A DNA stretch of 64,000 nucleotides from Corynebacterium kalidii (GTDB lineage: Bacteria > Actinomycetota > Actinomycetes > Mycobacteriales > Mycobacteriaceae), in assembly GCF_022869005.1 (NCBI RefSeq), contig NZ_JALIEA010000005.1, positions 1 through 64,000 of the forward strand, given 5' to 3'. The translations under genes and the position numbers were made by a program. Under the pieces are notes generated by a model. The model was not told where the DNA came from, did no database searches, and saw only the letters and a list, made by a program, of their open reading frames with translations. Of this stretch, positions 8,360 through 17,025 are shown in pieces; within the stretch, counting starts at the first letter, position 1; the number at the start of each line of letters is the position of its first letter.

Positions 8360-10006
8360 GTGTTCGAACAGCTGTCCTATGACCTCAAAGGCGCCGTGAA
8401 AGGGGCCAAGGCCTTCGTAGACACCGGATTCCTCAAGGGGTCGACCCCCGCCGGCGGTCTGGGGGTGGCGAAGGCACTGGGGCGTTACGGGACCAGCCTC
8501 GCGGGCCTTCTCGAGGGGACCACCGCCCGCTTCCCCTCCCGGCTGGCGCTCGTCGACGACGACGGTGAGCTGACCTACCAGGAGCTCGCCAACTACTCCA
8601 GGCTCACCGCCCACGCCCTCGCCAGCCACGGCATCACCTCGGACAGTCGCGTCGGGATCATGGCGCGTAACGGACGCGGGTTCCTGCTCCCCCTGGCCGC
8701 CAAGGGCTACCTCGGCTACACCGTCTTCCTGCTGAACGTCGGGGCCAGCAAGAACCAGATCGCCGAGATCGTCAAGGAGCACCAGCTCGACGCCATCTTC
8801 TTCGACTCCGAGTTCGACGACCGGTTCCCCGAGGACCTCAGCGACTTCGGCGCCACCCTCATCCACGCGGACGTCGCCGAGGGCTACCGGACCGACATCG
8901 ACTACCCGACCATCGGGGAGTTCTGGACGAGCCCCGGACCGTACAACGACGCCTTCCCGTCCCGCCCCACCCAGGGCGGCGTCATCCTCATGTCCTCGGG
9001 TACCAGCGGTACGCCGAAGGCCGTGCAGCACACCGAGCCGAGCTTCCCCGTCGGCGTCCTCGGCCCGGTGCTCAAGGGGCTCGAGGTCAAGGCCGGCGAC
9101 CGGCTCCAGCTCACCGCCAGCCTCTTCCACGTGCTCGGCTGGGGCGCGGCCGTGCTGGCGATCACCGCCGGATGCACCCTGGTCACCCAGCGTGTGTTCA
9201 AGCCTGAGGTGGTGCTCCAGCAGGTGCAGGACTACGAGTGCACCGGCATGCTCAGCTCCGCGGTCTTCCTCAAGGACGTCCTTGCCGTGGACGACGGCTC
9301 CTACGACCTGTCGTCGATGACATGGATCCTCAACGCCGGCAACGCCATGAGCGAGGACCTCGTCCGCGGCCTGCAGGAGCGCTACGGCAACATCGTGTCG
9401 AGCGGGTACGGCTCCACCGAGGGCCTGCTCGTGGCCTACGCCACCCCGCAGGACCTCGTCGAGGACCCGACCACCGCCGGCCACCAGGTCTGGAACGGCC
9501 GCCTGGAGCTGCTCGACCCCGATACCGGTAAGCAGGTCCCCGCCGGCGAGGTCGGTATCATCCACGCGCACAACGCCATGTCGATGAAGGGCTACCTCGG
9601 CAACCGCGACAAGCCCGACTACCGCGACGGCATGCTGGACCTCGGTGACAAGGGTGTCATCGACCCGCAGTCCGGTCGGTTGCGGGTGCTGGGCCGTAAC
9701 AACGACATGATCATCGTCGGCGGCGAGAACATCTGGCCGACGTCGGTGTCCGACATCATCGACCGGCTCGACGGTGTGGCGGAGTCCTACTGTGTGGGTG
9801 TGGAGGACGACGAGAAGTTCCAGCGGGTCAAGGCCTACGTCGTCACCGACGGTTCCGCTGAGCTGACCGAGGACGCTGTCCGTGACCACGTCCGGGACAA
9901 CTTCATGGCCCCGGCCGTGCCCCGTGACGTGGTGTTGATGGACCGGCCGTTGCCTCGTAACCCGATCGGCAAGGTCGTCAAGCGCGAGCTCGAGGCCTTC
10001 GGCTGA
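8360..10006 (+). CDS. Acyl-CoA synthetase (AMP-forming)
   Basis: This ANL-superfamily ligase activates a carboxylic acid, probably a fatty acid, to acyl-AMP and then acyl-CoA. It has the P-loop-like MSSGTSGTPKAVQHTE, the adenylate motif SSGYGSTEGL, the hinge LDLGDKG...LGRNNDMIIVGGENIWP, and the C-terminal lysine motif PRNPIGKVVKREL. Length is 548 residues. I chose the GTG at 8360 because AAAGGAG lies 6 nt before it; the in-frame ATG at 8330 is less well supported. The N-terminal 40 residues (FEQLSYDLKGAVKGAKAF) are amphipathic and could touch the membrane. No partner gene is adjacent, so the true substrate is unknown. Confidence 0.88.
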   Translation: MFEQLSYDLKGAVKGAKAFVDTGFLKGSTPAGGLGVAKALGRYGTSLAGLLEGTTARFPSRLALVDDDGELTYQELANYSRLTAHALASHGITSDSRVGIMARNGRGFLLPLAAKGYLGYTVFLLNVGASKNQIAEIVKEHQLDAIFFDSEFDDRFPEDLSDFGATLIHADVAEGYRTDIDYPTIGEFWTSPGPYNDAFPSRPTQGGVILMSSGTSGTPKAVQHTEPSFPVGVLGPVLKGLEVKAGDRLQLTASLFHVLGWGAAVLAITAGCTLVTQRVFKPEVVLQQVQDYECTGMLSSAVFLKDVLAVDDGSYDLSSMTWILNAGNAMSEDLVRGLQERYGNIVSSGYGSTEGLLVAYATPQDLVEDPTTAGHQVWNGRLELLDPDTGKQVPAGEVGIIHAHNAMSMKGYLGNRDKPDYRDGMLDLGDKGVIDPQSGRLRVLGRNNDMIIVGGENIWPTSVSDIIDRLDGVAESYCVGVEDDEKFQRVKAYVVTDGSAELTEDAVRDHVRDNFMAPAVPRDVVLMDRPLPRNPIGKVVKRELEAFG

Positions 10007-10040
10007 CCGGAATGCGTGGATGCCGGGCCAGCGGTGCACG

Positions 10041-10802
10041 TCACAGGCCCGGCGTCGACCCCAGCACCTGGTAGCCCACGAACGCCACGGTGTCGATCAG
10101 CCCGTGCGCGACGACCAGTGGCCACACCCGGCCGGTGCGGTAGAAGAACCACACGAACACCAGGCCCATCACCATGTTCCCCAGGCCCGCCGAGTAGCCC
10201 TGGTAGAGGTGGTAGCTGCCGCGCAGCACCGCCGACGCCAGGAACACCCACATCCACGGCAGCCGGAGCTGGCGCAGCCGGCAGCATAGCCACGCCACCA
10301 CCAGCAGCTCCTCGGCGACGCCGTTCGCCCACGAGTTCAGCACCAGCAGCACCAGGTCCTGGACACTGCGGTCCAGCCCGGTGGGGATGACCTCCCGGGA
10401 CAACCCCAGCTGCACCGAGCCGACGTAGAACGCCAGGCCCGGGACACCGATCAGCGCAGCCAGGCCCGCGCCGGGGGCGATGTCGCGCCACCGGGGGCGC
10501 AGGTGCACCCCGGACGCGCCGGGCCGTCCCGCCAGCGCAGGCGGCACATGCCGTAGCAGCAGGAACAGCGCCAGCCCGCCCCACGCGACGAGCACACCGG
10601 TGGAGATCAGCTGGAACGCCGGGTCAAGCCAGGTCAGTGTGGACTGGCGGGCGTTGAGGGTGGTGGTCTGCTTGTTGAGGTCCTCCGGCAGGGTGGCCGC
10701 CTCCAGCAGCCGGAGCGTCGCACGCACCCCCGAGGCGCCGAAGGTGACGGCGAGGACGATGAGGAGTTCCCACCGGATTGCCCGCTGGTCCGCACGGTTC
10801 AC
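10041..10802 (-). CDS. CPBP family intramembrane metalloprotease
   Basis: This integral membrane protein (253 residues) has about seven hydrophobic segments. The CPBP/Abi motifs are visible: NSWANGVAEELLVVAWL (the EE pair), then SAVLRGSYHLYQG, then VVAHGLIDTVAF. The first motif normally reads EExxxR; here arginine is not in the usual place, so catalysis is uncertain. The GTG at 10802 forms a GTGA overlap with the amidase stop codon, so the two genes should be translationally coupled. AGGGG lies 8 nt upstream. Confidence 0.8.
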   Translation of the reverse strand: MNRADQRAIRWELLIVLAVTFGASGVRATLRLLEAATLPEDLNKQTTTLNARQSTLTWLDPAFQLISTGVLVAWGGLALFLLLRHVPPALAGRPGASGVHLRPRWRDIAPGAGLAALIGVPGLAFYVGSVQLGLSREVIPTGLDRSVQDLVLLVLNSWANGVAEELLVVAWLCCRLRQLRLPWMWVFLASAVLRGSYHLYQGYSAGLGNMVMGLVFVWFFYRTGRVWPLVVAHGLIDTVAFVGYQVLGSTPGL

Positions 10803-12217
10803 CGCCGTGCCCCTGAGCTGGCCCCCGAGCTGGCCCCTGTACTTTCGCCGAGCACGGCGTCGAGGTCGCCGGGGCCGTCCACGGTGACGGCGTCGAGGAC
10901 CGAGGTGTCGGCGTCCACCATCCCGGCGATGCTCCGCTGCAGGTGGCGTGCCAGGTCCAGGAGCTCGGCGGGGGAGACCCGGTCGGAGACCGCCCCGAGA
11001 TGGACGGAGACCGGCCACCGTCCGGGCGCGGCGTCGGGGGTCACCAGCGGTACCGAGAGGGCCGCCCACCCGGTGAGGTTCCAGAGCGTCGCCCAGGGCG
11101 TCCATGCCGTCTGCGCGTGGAAGTCCTCGGCGGGGTCACCACCGGCGTCCGGGGCGGAACGCGCGGAGAACGCCCCGATATGCGGCGGCGCACACGCCAG
11201 CATCGGTGTGACGACGACATCCACGGGATCAGACGGGCTGTCCGCACCGTCCGGGACACGGTCCCACGCGGCGAGCACCTGCTCCGGCAACACCGCCACC
11301 GCCTCGGCGGCGGCGGTGACCTCCGCGCCGGTCAGCTCCCGTCCCCGCTGCCGCAACCACCGCGGCATCGGTGTGGCGGGGTCGGGGAGGTCCCGGCACC
11401 GTGCCGCCATGATGCGGGAGAAGACACCGAAGTGCTCCACCGGGTACGGGGCGGCCACGGGGCGCACTCCGCTGACGGCCGGGTGGGTGACCAGCAGTGA
11501 CGCGGCGGCCGCGGTGGCGTTGGCCACCGTCGGGTCCACGGCGGTGGTGGTGTGGAACGGACGGTTGGTGTGCCCGACCCGCAGCGGGCGTGTCGGGGCG
11601 CTCGACCGGGGAAGCCCGAGGGCGCGGGCGGTGAGGTCGAGGTCGCGGGCGATGACCCCCTGCGCCGCCGGGTCGGGCAGTCCGCCGCCGACCACGGTGT
11701 GCGCGGGCTTCAGCCCGGGCAGCCCCACCGCCGCGGCCGGCACCCGGATCGACCCGCCACCGTCGCTGGCGTGGGCGACGTCGACCACGCCACGGGCCAC
11801 CGCTACCGCCGCACCGGACGAGGACCCGCCGGTGGTCATCCGCCGGTCGACCGGGTTCACCGGCCCGGGGCCGTAGGCAGGTTCGGTGTAGACCGTCGCC
11901 CCGAACTCGGCGGTCACACTGGTGCCGACGAGGCGGGCACCCTCCTCCAGCAGTCGCAGCACGGCGGTGTCGTGGGCGTCGGCGACGACGTCGTGCCCCA
12001 CGGAGCCGAAGGTCGTCACCTCGCCGGCGACGCGGTTGAGGTCCTTGACCAGGACGTCGAGGCCACGCAGCGGGCCGAACTCCCGGGGGTCCTCGTGGGC
12101 ACGGTCGTAGATCCTGACCACCCCGAGCTGGGCGGGGGACAGTCCGGTGCGTGCGCACAGCCGCTCCAGACGCAGTGCCGCGGCCTCGGTGCCGCCGGCG
12201 GACGGTGGGGGATTCAT
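10799..12217 (-). CDS. Amidase (amidase-signature family)
   Basis: This 472-residue hydrolase has the Ser-cisSer-Lys signature: the lysine in VLVKDLNRVAG, the Gly/Ser-rich stretch TTGGSSSGAAVAVARG, and the nucleophile region ASDGGGSIRVPAA. Relatives act on amides, including aryl-amides, indole-acetamide and Glu-tRNA. The lack of gatB/gatC nearby argues against GatA. The C-terminus carries a short imperfect Ser/Gly repeat (STGASSGASSGARR). The ATG at 12217 follows a TAGTGT -10 element by 7 nt and is probably leaderless. The frame is open far beyond it, but that part overlaps pheA and is a shadow. Confidence 0.88.
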   Translation of the reverse strand: MNPPPSAGGTEAAALRLERLCARTGLSPAQLGVVRIYDRAHEDPREFGPLRGLDVLVKDLNRVAGEVTTFGSVGHDVVADAHDTAVLRLLEEGARLVGTSVTAEFGATVYTEPAYGPGPVNPVDRRMTTGGSSSGAAVAVARGVVDVAHASDGGGSIRVPAAAVGLPGLKPAHTVVGGGLPDPAAQGVIARDLDLTARALGLPRSSAPTRPLRVGHTNRPFHTTTAVDPTVANATAAAASLLVTHPAVSGVRPVAAPYPVEHFGVFSRIMAARCRDLPDPATPMPRWLRQRGRELTGAEVTAAAEAVAVLPEQVLAAWDRVPDGADSPSDPVDVVVTPMLACAPPHIGAFSARSAPDAGGDPAEDFHAQTAWTPWATLWNLTGWAALSVPLVTPDAAPGRWPVSVHLGAVSDRVSPAELLDLARHLQRSIAGMVDADTSVLDAVTVDGPGDLDAVLGESTGASSGASSGARR

Positions 12218-12224
12218 GTCGGAC

Positions 12225-12247
12225 ACACTACCGGCGCCCGGTAGATT
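12225..12247. promoter_or_regulatory. Back-to-back leaderless promoters, amidase and pheA
   Basis: TAGTGT (minus strand, 12225-12230) and TAGATT (plus strand, 12242-12247) are separated by only 11 bp. They end 7 nt and 6 nt before the start codons at 12217 and 12254. The divergent intergenic region is just 36 bp, so the -35 region of each promoter must lie inside the other transcript. Confidence 0.7.
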
Positions 12248-12253
12248 GGTGTC

Positions 12254-13231
12254 ATGAGTGACATCGAGACGGTGGCCTACCTCGGCCCGCGTGGAACCTT
12301 CACCGAACAGGCCGTCCTGGACATGACGGCCGCCGGCCACCTGCCGGCGGATGTCACCCACCGTCCGGTGACGTCCCCGGCGGAGGCCCTGGACCTCGTC
12401 CGGGCGGGGACGGTGGACCGCGCCGTCGTCGCCCTGGAGAGCAGCGTGGACGGGCCGGTCACACAGACCTTCGACTCCCTGGCCGACGGCGCCCCGGTGC
12501 AGATCCTGCGTGAGCACGACGTCTCCGTCGTCTTCTCCGTCCTTGTCCGTCCGGGGACGCGGCTGGAGGACGTCCGGACGTTCACCACCCACCCGGTCGC
12601 CCGCGCCCAGGTACGGCGGTGGGCCGCCGAGCACCTGCCCCATGCGGAGTTCATCCCCGCCAGCTCCAACGGTGCCGCCGCCGCGGCCGTCGCCGCCGGG
12701 GAGGCCGACGCCGCGGCCGCACCGGCACGTGCCGGCGACATCCACGGGCTGGAGTCCCTCGCCGAGGGGGTCGCGGACATCGCCGGCGCGCGCACGCGCT
12801 TCGTCCTGGTGGGGCTGCCGCAGGAGCCGACGCCGCGGACGGGCCACGACCGTACCGCCATCGTGCTGCAGGTGCCGAACGTGCCTGCCTCACTGGTGAT
12901 GGCCCTGATGGAACTGGCGACCCGTCGGGTCGACATGTCACGGATAGAGTCCCGGCCGACCCGCGAGAAGGCGGGCACCTACGACTTCCACGTGGAACTC
13001 GTCGGACACCTCGAGGACTGTGCGGTGGCCGAGGCCCTGGCCGGGCTGCACCGCTACTGCGACCGCATCCGGTTCCTCGGCTCCTGGCCGCAGGAGGGCT
13101 GGGTCGGTGGCGAGGACGGTCCGGACGGCTCGGTGCCGCCCGACTACGCCGCGTCATGGGACTGGGTCCAGGGCCTGGGCCGGGCCGGCGACAAGGCTGG
13201 GGACAAGGCTGGGGACGGTGACCGGCCGTGA
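12254..13231 (+). CDS. pheA: Prephenate dehydratase
   Basis: It converts prephenate to phenylpyruvate in phenylalanine synthesis. The N-terminal dehydratase domain starts with VAYLGPRGTFTEQAVL and includes VVALESSVDGPVTQTFD and ARTRFVLVG. The C-terminal ACT regulatory domain carries the phenylalanine-binding ESRPTRE motif and CDRIRFLGSWP. Length is 325 residues with an extra Gly/Asp/Lys tail. The ATG at 12254 is fixed by the TAGATT element 6 nt upstream. It overlaps the next gene by 4 nt (GTGA). Confidence 0.96.
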   Translation: MSDIETVAYLGPRGTFTEQAVLDMTAAGHLPADVTHRPVTSPAEALDLVRAGTVDRAVVALESSVDGPVTQTFDSLADGAPVQILREHDVSVVFSVLVRPGTRLEDVRTFTTHPVARAQVRRWAAEHLPHAEFIPASSNGAAAAAVAAGEADAAAAPARAGDIHGLESLAEGVADIAGARTRFVLVGLPQEPTPRTGHDRTAIVLQVPNVPASLVMALMELATRRVDMSRIESRPTREKAGTYDFHVELVGHLEDCAVAEALAGLHRYCDRIRFLGSWPQEGWVGGEDGPDGSVPPDYAASWDWVQGLGRAGDKAGDKAGDGDRP

Positions 13232-14139
13232 CCAGACTGCTGCTGATCCGCCACGGCCAGACCACGTCGAACGTCCGCCATGCCCTGGACACCAGCCTGC
13301 CGGGCGCCGCGCTGACCGACCTTGGCTGGTCACAGGCCCGTGCCGCCGGCGAACGGCTCGCCGGCGACGGGCCGGACACACCGTTGGCGATGGTGTCGTC
13401 GCAGGCGTTGCGTGCCCGGCAGACCGCCGCCGGCATCGTCCTCGGCGGAACCGGACGAGGCCTGCGGCTGGAGCACACCGCGCCGGGCAGCACCTTCGCC
13501 GACTCCGTCGCGCGGCTCGCCGCACTCGAGGTCACCGACGGGGCCGGGGACGCGGAGATCGGTCCGGACCAGGCGCCCTCGGCGGAGGCGCCGGCGGCAC
13601 TCGGCGGCGGCGACACCCGGCCACCGGCAGGCCGCGGAACCACCGGCACGTCCCCGGTCGGGTCTGCCGCGGGTTTCCTGCCCCTGGTCATGCCGGGTGC
13701 GGTGCCGGGGATCTCCGAGATCCCCGCCGGACGGTACGAGATGCGCACGGACCCGGAGTCGCACTACCACTACCACCGCACCTTCGCCGAATGGTTGGGC
13801 GGCTCCATGGACGTGCCCGTGCCCGGCGCCTCGACCGGGCATGACGTCGTCGGACGGTTCCTGGGCACCCTGCTGCCGGTGCTGGCCGCCGCGCAGGGTG
13901 CCGGGGCCGACCTGGCGGTGGTCAGCCACGGGGCGGTGATCCGACTGGTCGCCGCCTACCTGGGGCGGGTCGACCCCGAGTTCGCGGTGCGGACCCTGCT
14001 GCCGAACACCCAGCGGGTCGACCTGGAGGTCCCGGACCTGGGCGGGGCCGTGGCGCCGCAGGACCTCGGCGACGCCCTCGCCGGGGGATGGAAGGTCACC
14101 GACTGGGCGGGGGCCGGGGAGCCGCCCCGGGCGGGCTGA
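13228..14139 (+). CDS. Histidine phosphatase family (phosphoglycerate-mutase-like) protein
   Basis: The N-terminus carries the phosphohistidine motif LLLIRHGQTTSN, with the second catalytic histidine in LAVVSHGAVIRL near residue 230. The ALRARQTAAG stretch matches the family. Total length is 303 residues, longer than usual. Roughly residues 105-170 (Ala/Gly/Pro-rich, followed by GAVPGISEIPAGRYEMR) look like an insertion between the two halves. The substrate is unknown. The GTG start overlaps the pheA stop codon, so it is probably co-translated. Its 3' end runs into a 12-bp tandem repeat that places in-frame stop codons one after another. Confidence 0.85.
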   Translation: MTRLLLIRHGQTTSNVRHALDTSLPGAALTDLGWSQARAAGERLAGDGPDTPLAMVSSQALRARQTAAGIVLGGTGRGLRLEHTAPGSTFADSVARLAALEVTDGAGDAEIGPDQAPSAEAPAALGGGDTRPPAGRGTTGTSPVGSAAGFLPLVMPGAVPGISEIPAGRYEMRTDPESHYHYHRTFAEWLGGSMDVPVPGASTGHDVVGRFLGTLLPVLAAAQGAGADLAVVSHGAVIRLVAAYLGRVDPEFAVRTLLPNTQRVDLEVPDLGGAVAPQDLGDALAGGWKVTDWAGAGEPPRAG

Positions 14140-14181
14140 CCCCAGGGCTGACCCCGGGCCTAACCCCAGGCCTAACCCCAG
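14134..14181. repeat. Four tandem 12-bp repeats spanning two convergent stop codons
   Basis: Four 12-nt units (GGCTGACCCCAG, then variants ending in GCCTAACCCCAG) occupy 14134-14181. The stop codon of the histidine phosphatase lies in unit 1, and the stop codon of the convergent zincin gene lies in unit 4. Because 12 is a multiple of 3, units 2-4 also give in-frame stops (TGA, TAA, TAA) for the plus-strand gene. Confidence 0.9.
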
Positions 14182-14519
14182 CCGAGTTCGTGCAGACGCT
14201 CGTCGTCGATACCGAAATGGTGCCCGATCTCGTGGACCACGGTGACCGCCACCTCATCGACGAGCTGTTCGTGGCTGGAGCAGTACCGGCAGAGGGCGTC
14301 CTTGTAGATGCTGATCTTGTCGGGGAGGAACGTGGGCCACTCCACGGAGCGTTCGGTCAGCGCCACGCCGTGGTAGAGCCCGAGGATCGACGGGTCGTCC
14401 TCGTTGTGGTCCTCGACCACGATGGCGACGTTGTCCAGGGCGTCGAGCAGTTGACGCGGGATCAGCCGGAGCCCGCGGTCGACCAGGTCCTCGAAGTCGT
14501 CGTCGCTGACCTCGATCAC
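14172..14519 (-). CDS. Metallopeptidase family protein (minimal zincin)
   Basis: This small cytosolic protein (115 residues) has a zinc-binding HExxH motif in VTVVHEIGHHFGIDDERLHELGW; the downstream Asp/Glu and His could complete the site. It matches the short actinobacterial metallopeptidase group (formerly DUF1025). Substrates are unknown. It has a GTG start overlapping the TGA of the upstream septum-formation gene by the GTGA pattern, so the two are translationally coupled. The stop codon sits in a 12-bp tandem repeat shared with the convergent gene. Confidence 0.85.
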   Translation of the reverse strand: MIEVSDDDFEDLVDRGLRLIPRQLLDALDNVAIVVEDHNEDDPSILGLYHGVALTERSVEWPTFLPDKISIYKDALCRYCSSHEQLVDEVAVTVVHEIGHHFGIDDERLHELGWG

Positions 14520-15598
14520 GGCGCCTCACCGGCGGTGCCGCCGGAGTCCCCGGAGCCCCCGGTGCGGCTCGCCTCGTCGCGGCGTGGGTTCCGTTCCGGC
14601 TGCTCCTTCGGCGGGTTGCCGTCGATGGTGAACTCGCCACGGACATCGCCCTGCAGGTCGGCGAAGCCGCCACCGTCCCGGGCCTTGGTCAGTGCACAGT
14701 TGACGGTCCGTGAGCCGGCGTTCCAGGACTCCTGCGGCAGCGTGGTCCAGAACGGCGTCAACGTCGACTGGTAAAGGTTCTCGTCGTCCCCGCCGCCGAG
14801 GAACGCGATGGCGGCGGCGGTGCACACCGCGTCGAGGTGGTCGTTCTGCTCCTCGATGGTGGGCCACGCCCCGGTGAAGGTGTCGCCCAGGTTCTCCACG
14901 GACGTCACCTGCCAGGAGTAGGGCTGGGTGCAGTCGGCGACGTCCACCTCGTCCCCACGGGCGCGCATGCACGTCTCCGGCGGTTCGGCGGGGGACTGGT
15001 CCGTCTCGGCGGCGCGTCCCGTCGTCTCGGCGTACACCCCGTCCGCGTCAGGCACGGCGACCCCGCACAGCATCGTGCGGTCGCCGCCGTCCCACGCGGC
15101 CTCCGGCGGCAGGATCGGGACGATGGAGTACCGGCCCTGCGGGTCGAGACGCCCGTCCAGGTAGGTGCGGGTAGGTCCCTCACACAGCTCGGAGGTCAGT
15201 TTCCCCTGGCGCTCCAGGTCCGGCTGCGGGGCCTCCGGCCCGAACTCGCTGGTCGGGTACTGGGACAGGTCCTCCCGGGTGGCGACCTCGAAGCGGTGCG
15301 GGGTGGCGCAGTCCACGACGGCGAAGTCGGTGGCGATGTCGCCGTCCTGCGACCAGTTCACGCAGTCGGCGGTGTCGGCGTCGGTGAAGGTGACCAGCTC
15401 CGGCGCCTCCTCGGTACGGTCCGCCCCACGCTGGGCGACGACGGACGCCCCCTGCGGCGCGAAGTACTCGTACGTACCGGCACCCACACCGCCGGCGAGG
15501 GCGGCCGTGAGCAGCACGGTGACCGTCCTGCGGCGTCCCCTGCGGGAACGTGCGTCGGCAGGACGGTCGGTGGCGGATGACGGGGTGCTGGACGGCAT
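14516..15598 (-). CDS. Septum-formation family membrane-anchored protein
   Basis: This 360-residue protein has a Ser/Arg-rich cytoplasmic start, one membrane segment ([19 protein letters not shown]) and a large extracellular part. It contains two copies of a cysteine-paired module: [30 protein letters not shown], and [33 protein letters not shown]. This is the pattern of the actinobacterial septum-formation domain. It ends in a Pro/Glu/Arg-rich tail (EEAP-type). A role at the division site is inferred from the family. The ATG at 15598 is chosen because GAGAAT (15606-15611, minus strand) ends exactly 7 nt before it. The ATG nine nucleotides upstream is less likely. Confidence 0.75.
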   Translation of the reverse strand: MPSSTPSSATDRPADARSRRGRRRTVTVLLTAALAGGVGAGTYEYFAPQGASVVAQRGADRTEEAPELVTFTDADTADCVNWSQDGDIATDFAVVDCATPHRFEVATREDLSQYPTSEFGPEAPQPDLERQGKLTSELCEGPTRTYLDGRLDPQGRYSIVPILPPEAAWDGGDRTMLCGVAVPDADGVYAETTGRAAETDQSPAEPPETCMRARGDEVDVADCTQPYSWQVTSVENLGDTFTGAWPTIEEQNDHLDAVCTAAAIAFLGGGDDENLYQSTLTPFWTTLPQESWNAGSRTVNCALTKARDGGGFADLQGDVRGEFTIDGNPPKEQPERNPRRDEASRTGGSGDSGGTAGEAP

Positions 15599-15699
15599 AA
15601 CACGCATTCTCTCACGGGAACCGGACATCACTGGAAAACATCACGGGAAATCTCGGGCAGCGCCGTGCACTGGCTGCACACTGTGCAGACCACTGTAGC

Positions 15700-15705
15700 T
15701 AAACT
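15700..15705 (+). promoter_or_regulatory. Leaderless promoter -10 element of serS
   Basis: TAAACT at 15700-15705 ends 7 nt before the serS ATG. The opposite-strand GAGAAT at 15606-15611 serves the divergent septum-formation gene with the same 7-nt distance. No T-box-like leader fits in the available space. Confidence 0.65.
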
Positions 15706-15712
15706 ACTGGGC

Positions 15713-16981
15713 ATGATTGATCTCAAGTTCCTGCGGGAGAACCCCGACGTCGTCCGTGAATCCCAACGCACCCGTGGCGAGGACCCGGCGCTCGTCGACC
15801 GGCTCCTGGAGGCGGACGAGCGGCGTCGCGAGGCCATCGCCGCCGCCGACACGGCCCGTGCCGAGCAGAAGGCCTTCTCGAAGTCCATGGGCAAGGCCAT
15901 GAAGGACGCCTCCGACGAGGAGCGCGAGAAGATGCGTGCCGAGGGCAAGGAACGGTCCGCCGCGGTGAAGGAGCTCGACGAGGCGCAGTCGGCCGCGGAG
16001 GCGGACGTGCAGGACCTGCAGATGGCGCTGTCGAACGTCGTCAGCGGCGCCCCGGCCGGCGGGGAGGACGACTTCGTCGTGCTCGAGCACGTCGGCGAAC
16101 CCCGCGAGTTCGACTTCACCCCGAAGGACCACCTGGAACTCGGCGAGTCCCTCGGCCTGATCGACATGGAACGCGGTGCGAAGGTCTCCGGCGCCCGGTT
16201 CTACTTCCTCACCGGCGACGGGGCGCTGCTCCAGCTGGGGATGCTGCAGCTGGCGGCGCAGAAGGCGCGCGACCACGGTTTCCAGCTGATGATCCCGCCG
16301 GTGCTGGTGCGTCCGGAGATCATGGCGGGCACCGGCTTCCTGGGCGCCCACGCCGACGAGATCTACCGCCTCGAGGCCGACGACATGTTCCTGGTCGGCA
16401 CCAGCGAGGTCGCCCTGGCCGGCTACCACAAGGACGAGATCATCGACCTGTCCGACGGTCCGGTGCGGTACGCGGGCTGGTCGTCCTGCTTCCGCCGCGA
16501 GGCCGGCTCCTACGGCAAGGACACCCGCGGTATCCTGCGGGTCCACCAGTTCGACAAGGTCGAGATGTTCGTCTACTGCCGCCCGGAGGACGCCGAGCAG
16601 CAGCACCAGGAACTCCTGGCGATGGAGAAGGACATGCTCGCCGCCGTCCAGGTGCCCTACCGCGTCATCGACGTGGCCGGCGGCGACCTCGGCTCCTCGG
16701 CCGCCCGCAAGTTCGACACGGAGGCCTGGGTCCCCACCCAGGAGACCTACCGTGAGCTGACCTCCACCTCGAACTGCACCACTTTCCAGGCACGGCGGCT
16801 CAAGACCCGCTACCGTGATGGGGATGGCCGGGCGCAGACGGCCGCCACCCTCAACGGCACCCTCGCCACCACCCGGTGGCTCGTCGCGATCCTGGAGAAC
16901 AACCAGCAGGCCGACGGTTCCGTTGTCGTGCCGGAGGCGCTGCGACCGTTCGTGGGGAAGGACGTCCTGACCCCGAAGTGA
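15713..16981 (+). CDS. serS: Seryl-tRNA synthetase
   Basis: It charges tRNA-Ser (and tRNA-Sec where present) with serine. The N-terminal long coiled-coil arm spans roughly residues 25-105 (rich in Glu, Arg, Lys and Ala). The class II core has motif 1 around [16 protein letters not shown], motif 2 as [15 protein letters not shown] with [10 protein letters not shown], and motif 3 as [31 protein letters not shown] contributes to serine binding. The length of 422 residues is normal and complete. It is followed at 44 nt by the acyltransferase gene, which has its own Shine-Dalgarno sequence. Confidence 0.97.
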   Translation: MIDLKFLRENPDVVRESQRTRGEDPALVDRLLEADERRREAIAAADTARAEQKAFSKSMGKAMKDASDEEREKMRAEGKERSAAVKELDEAQSAAEADVQDLQMALSNVVSGAPAGGEDDFVVLEHVGEPREFDFTPKDHLELGESLGLIDMERGAKVSGARFYFLTGDGALLQLGMLQLAAQKARDHGFQLMIPPVLVRPEIMAGTGFLGAHADEIYRLEADDMFLVGTSEVALAGYHKDEIIDLSDGPVRYAGWSSCFRREAGSYGKDTRGILRVHQFDKVEMFVYCRPEDAEQQHQELLAMEKDMLAAVQVPYRVIDVAGGDLGSSAARKFDTEAWVPTQETYRELTSTSNCTTFQARRLKTRYRDGDGRAQTAATLNGTLATTRWLVAILENNQQADGSVVVPEALRPFVGKDVLTPK

Positions 16982-17025
16982 ACCCAGCAGTGACCGCGCG
17001 ACACAACGAGGAGAAGTGACACGGC

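Noticed and set aside
12218..12847. Upstream extension of the amidase frame into pheA
   Set aside because: The amidase fold begins after the ATG at 12217 and the extension is antisense to the conserved pheA sequence.
15600..15712. T-box or other aminoacyl-tRNA sensing leader before serS
   Set aside because: The -10 element lies 7 nt before the start codon, so there is no leader to hold such an element.
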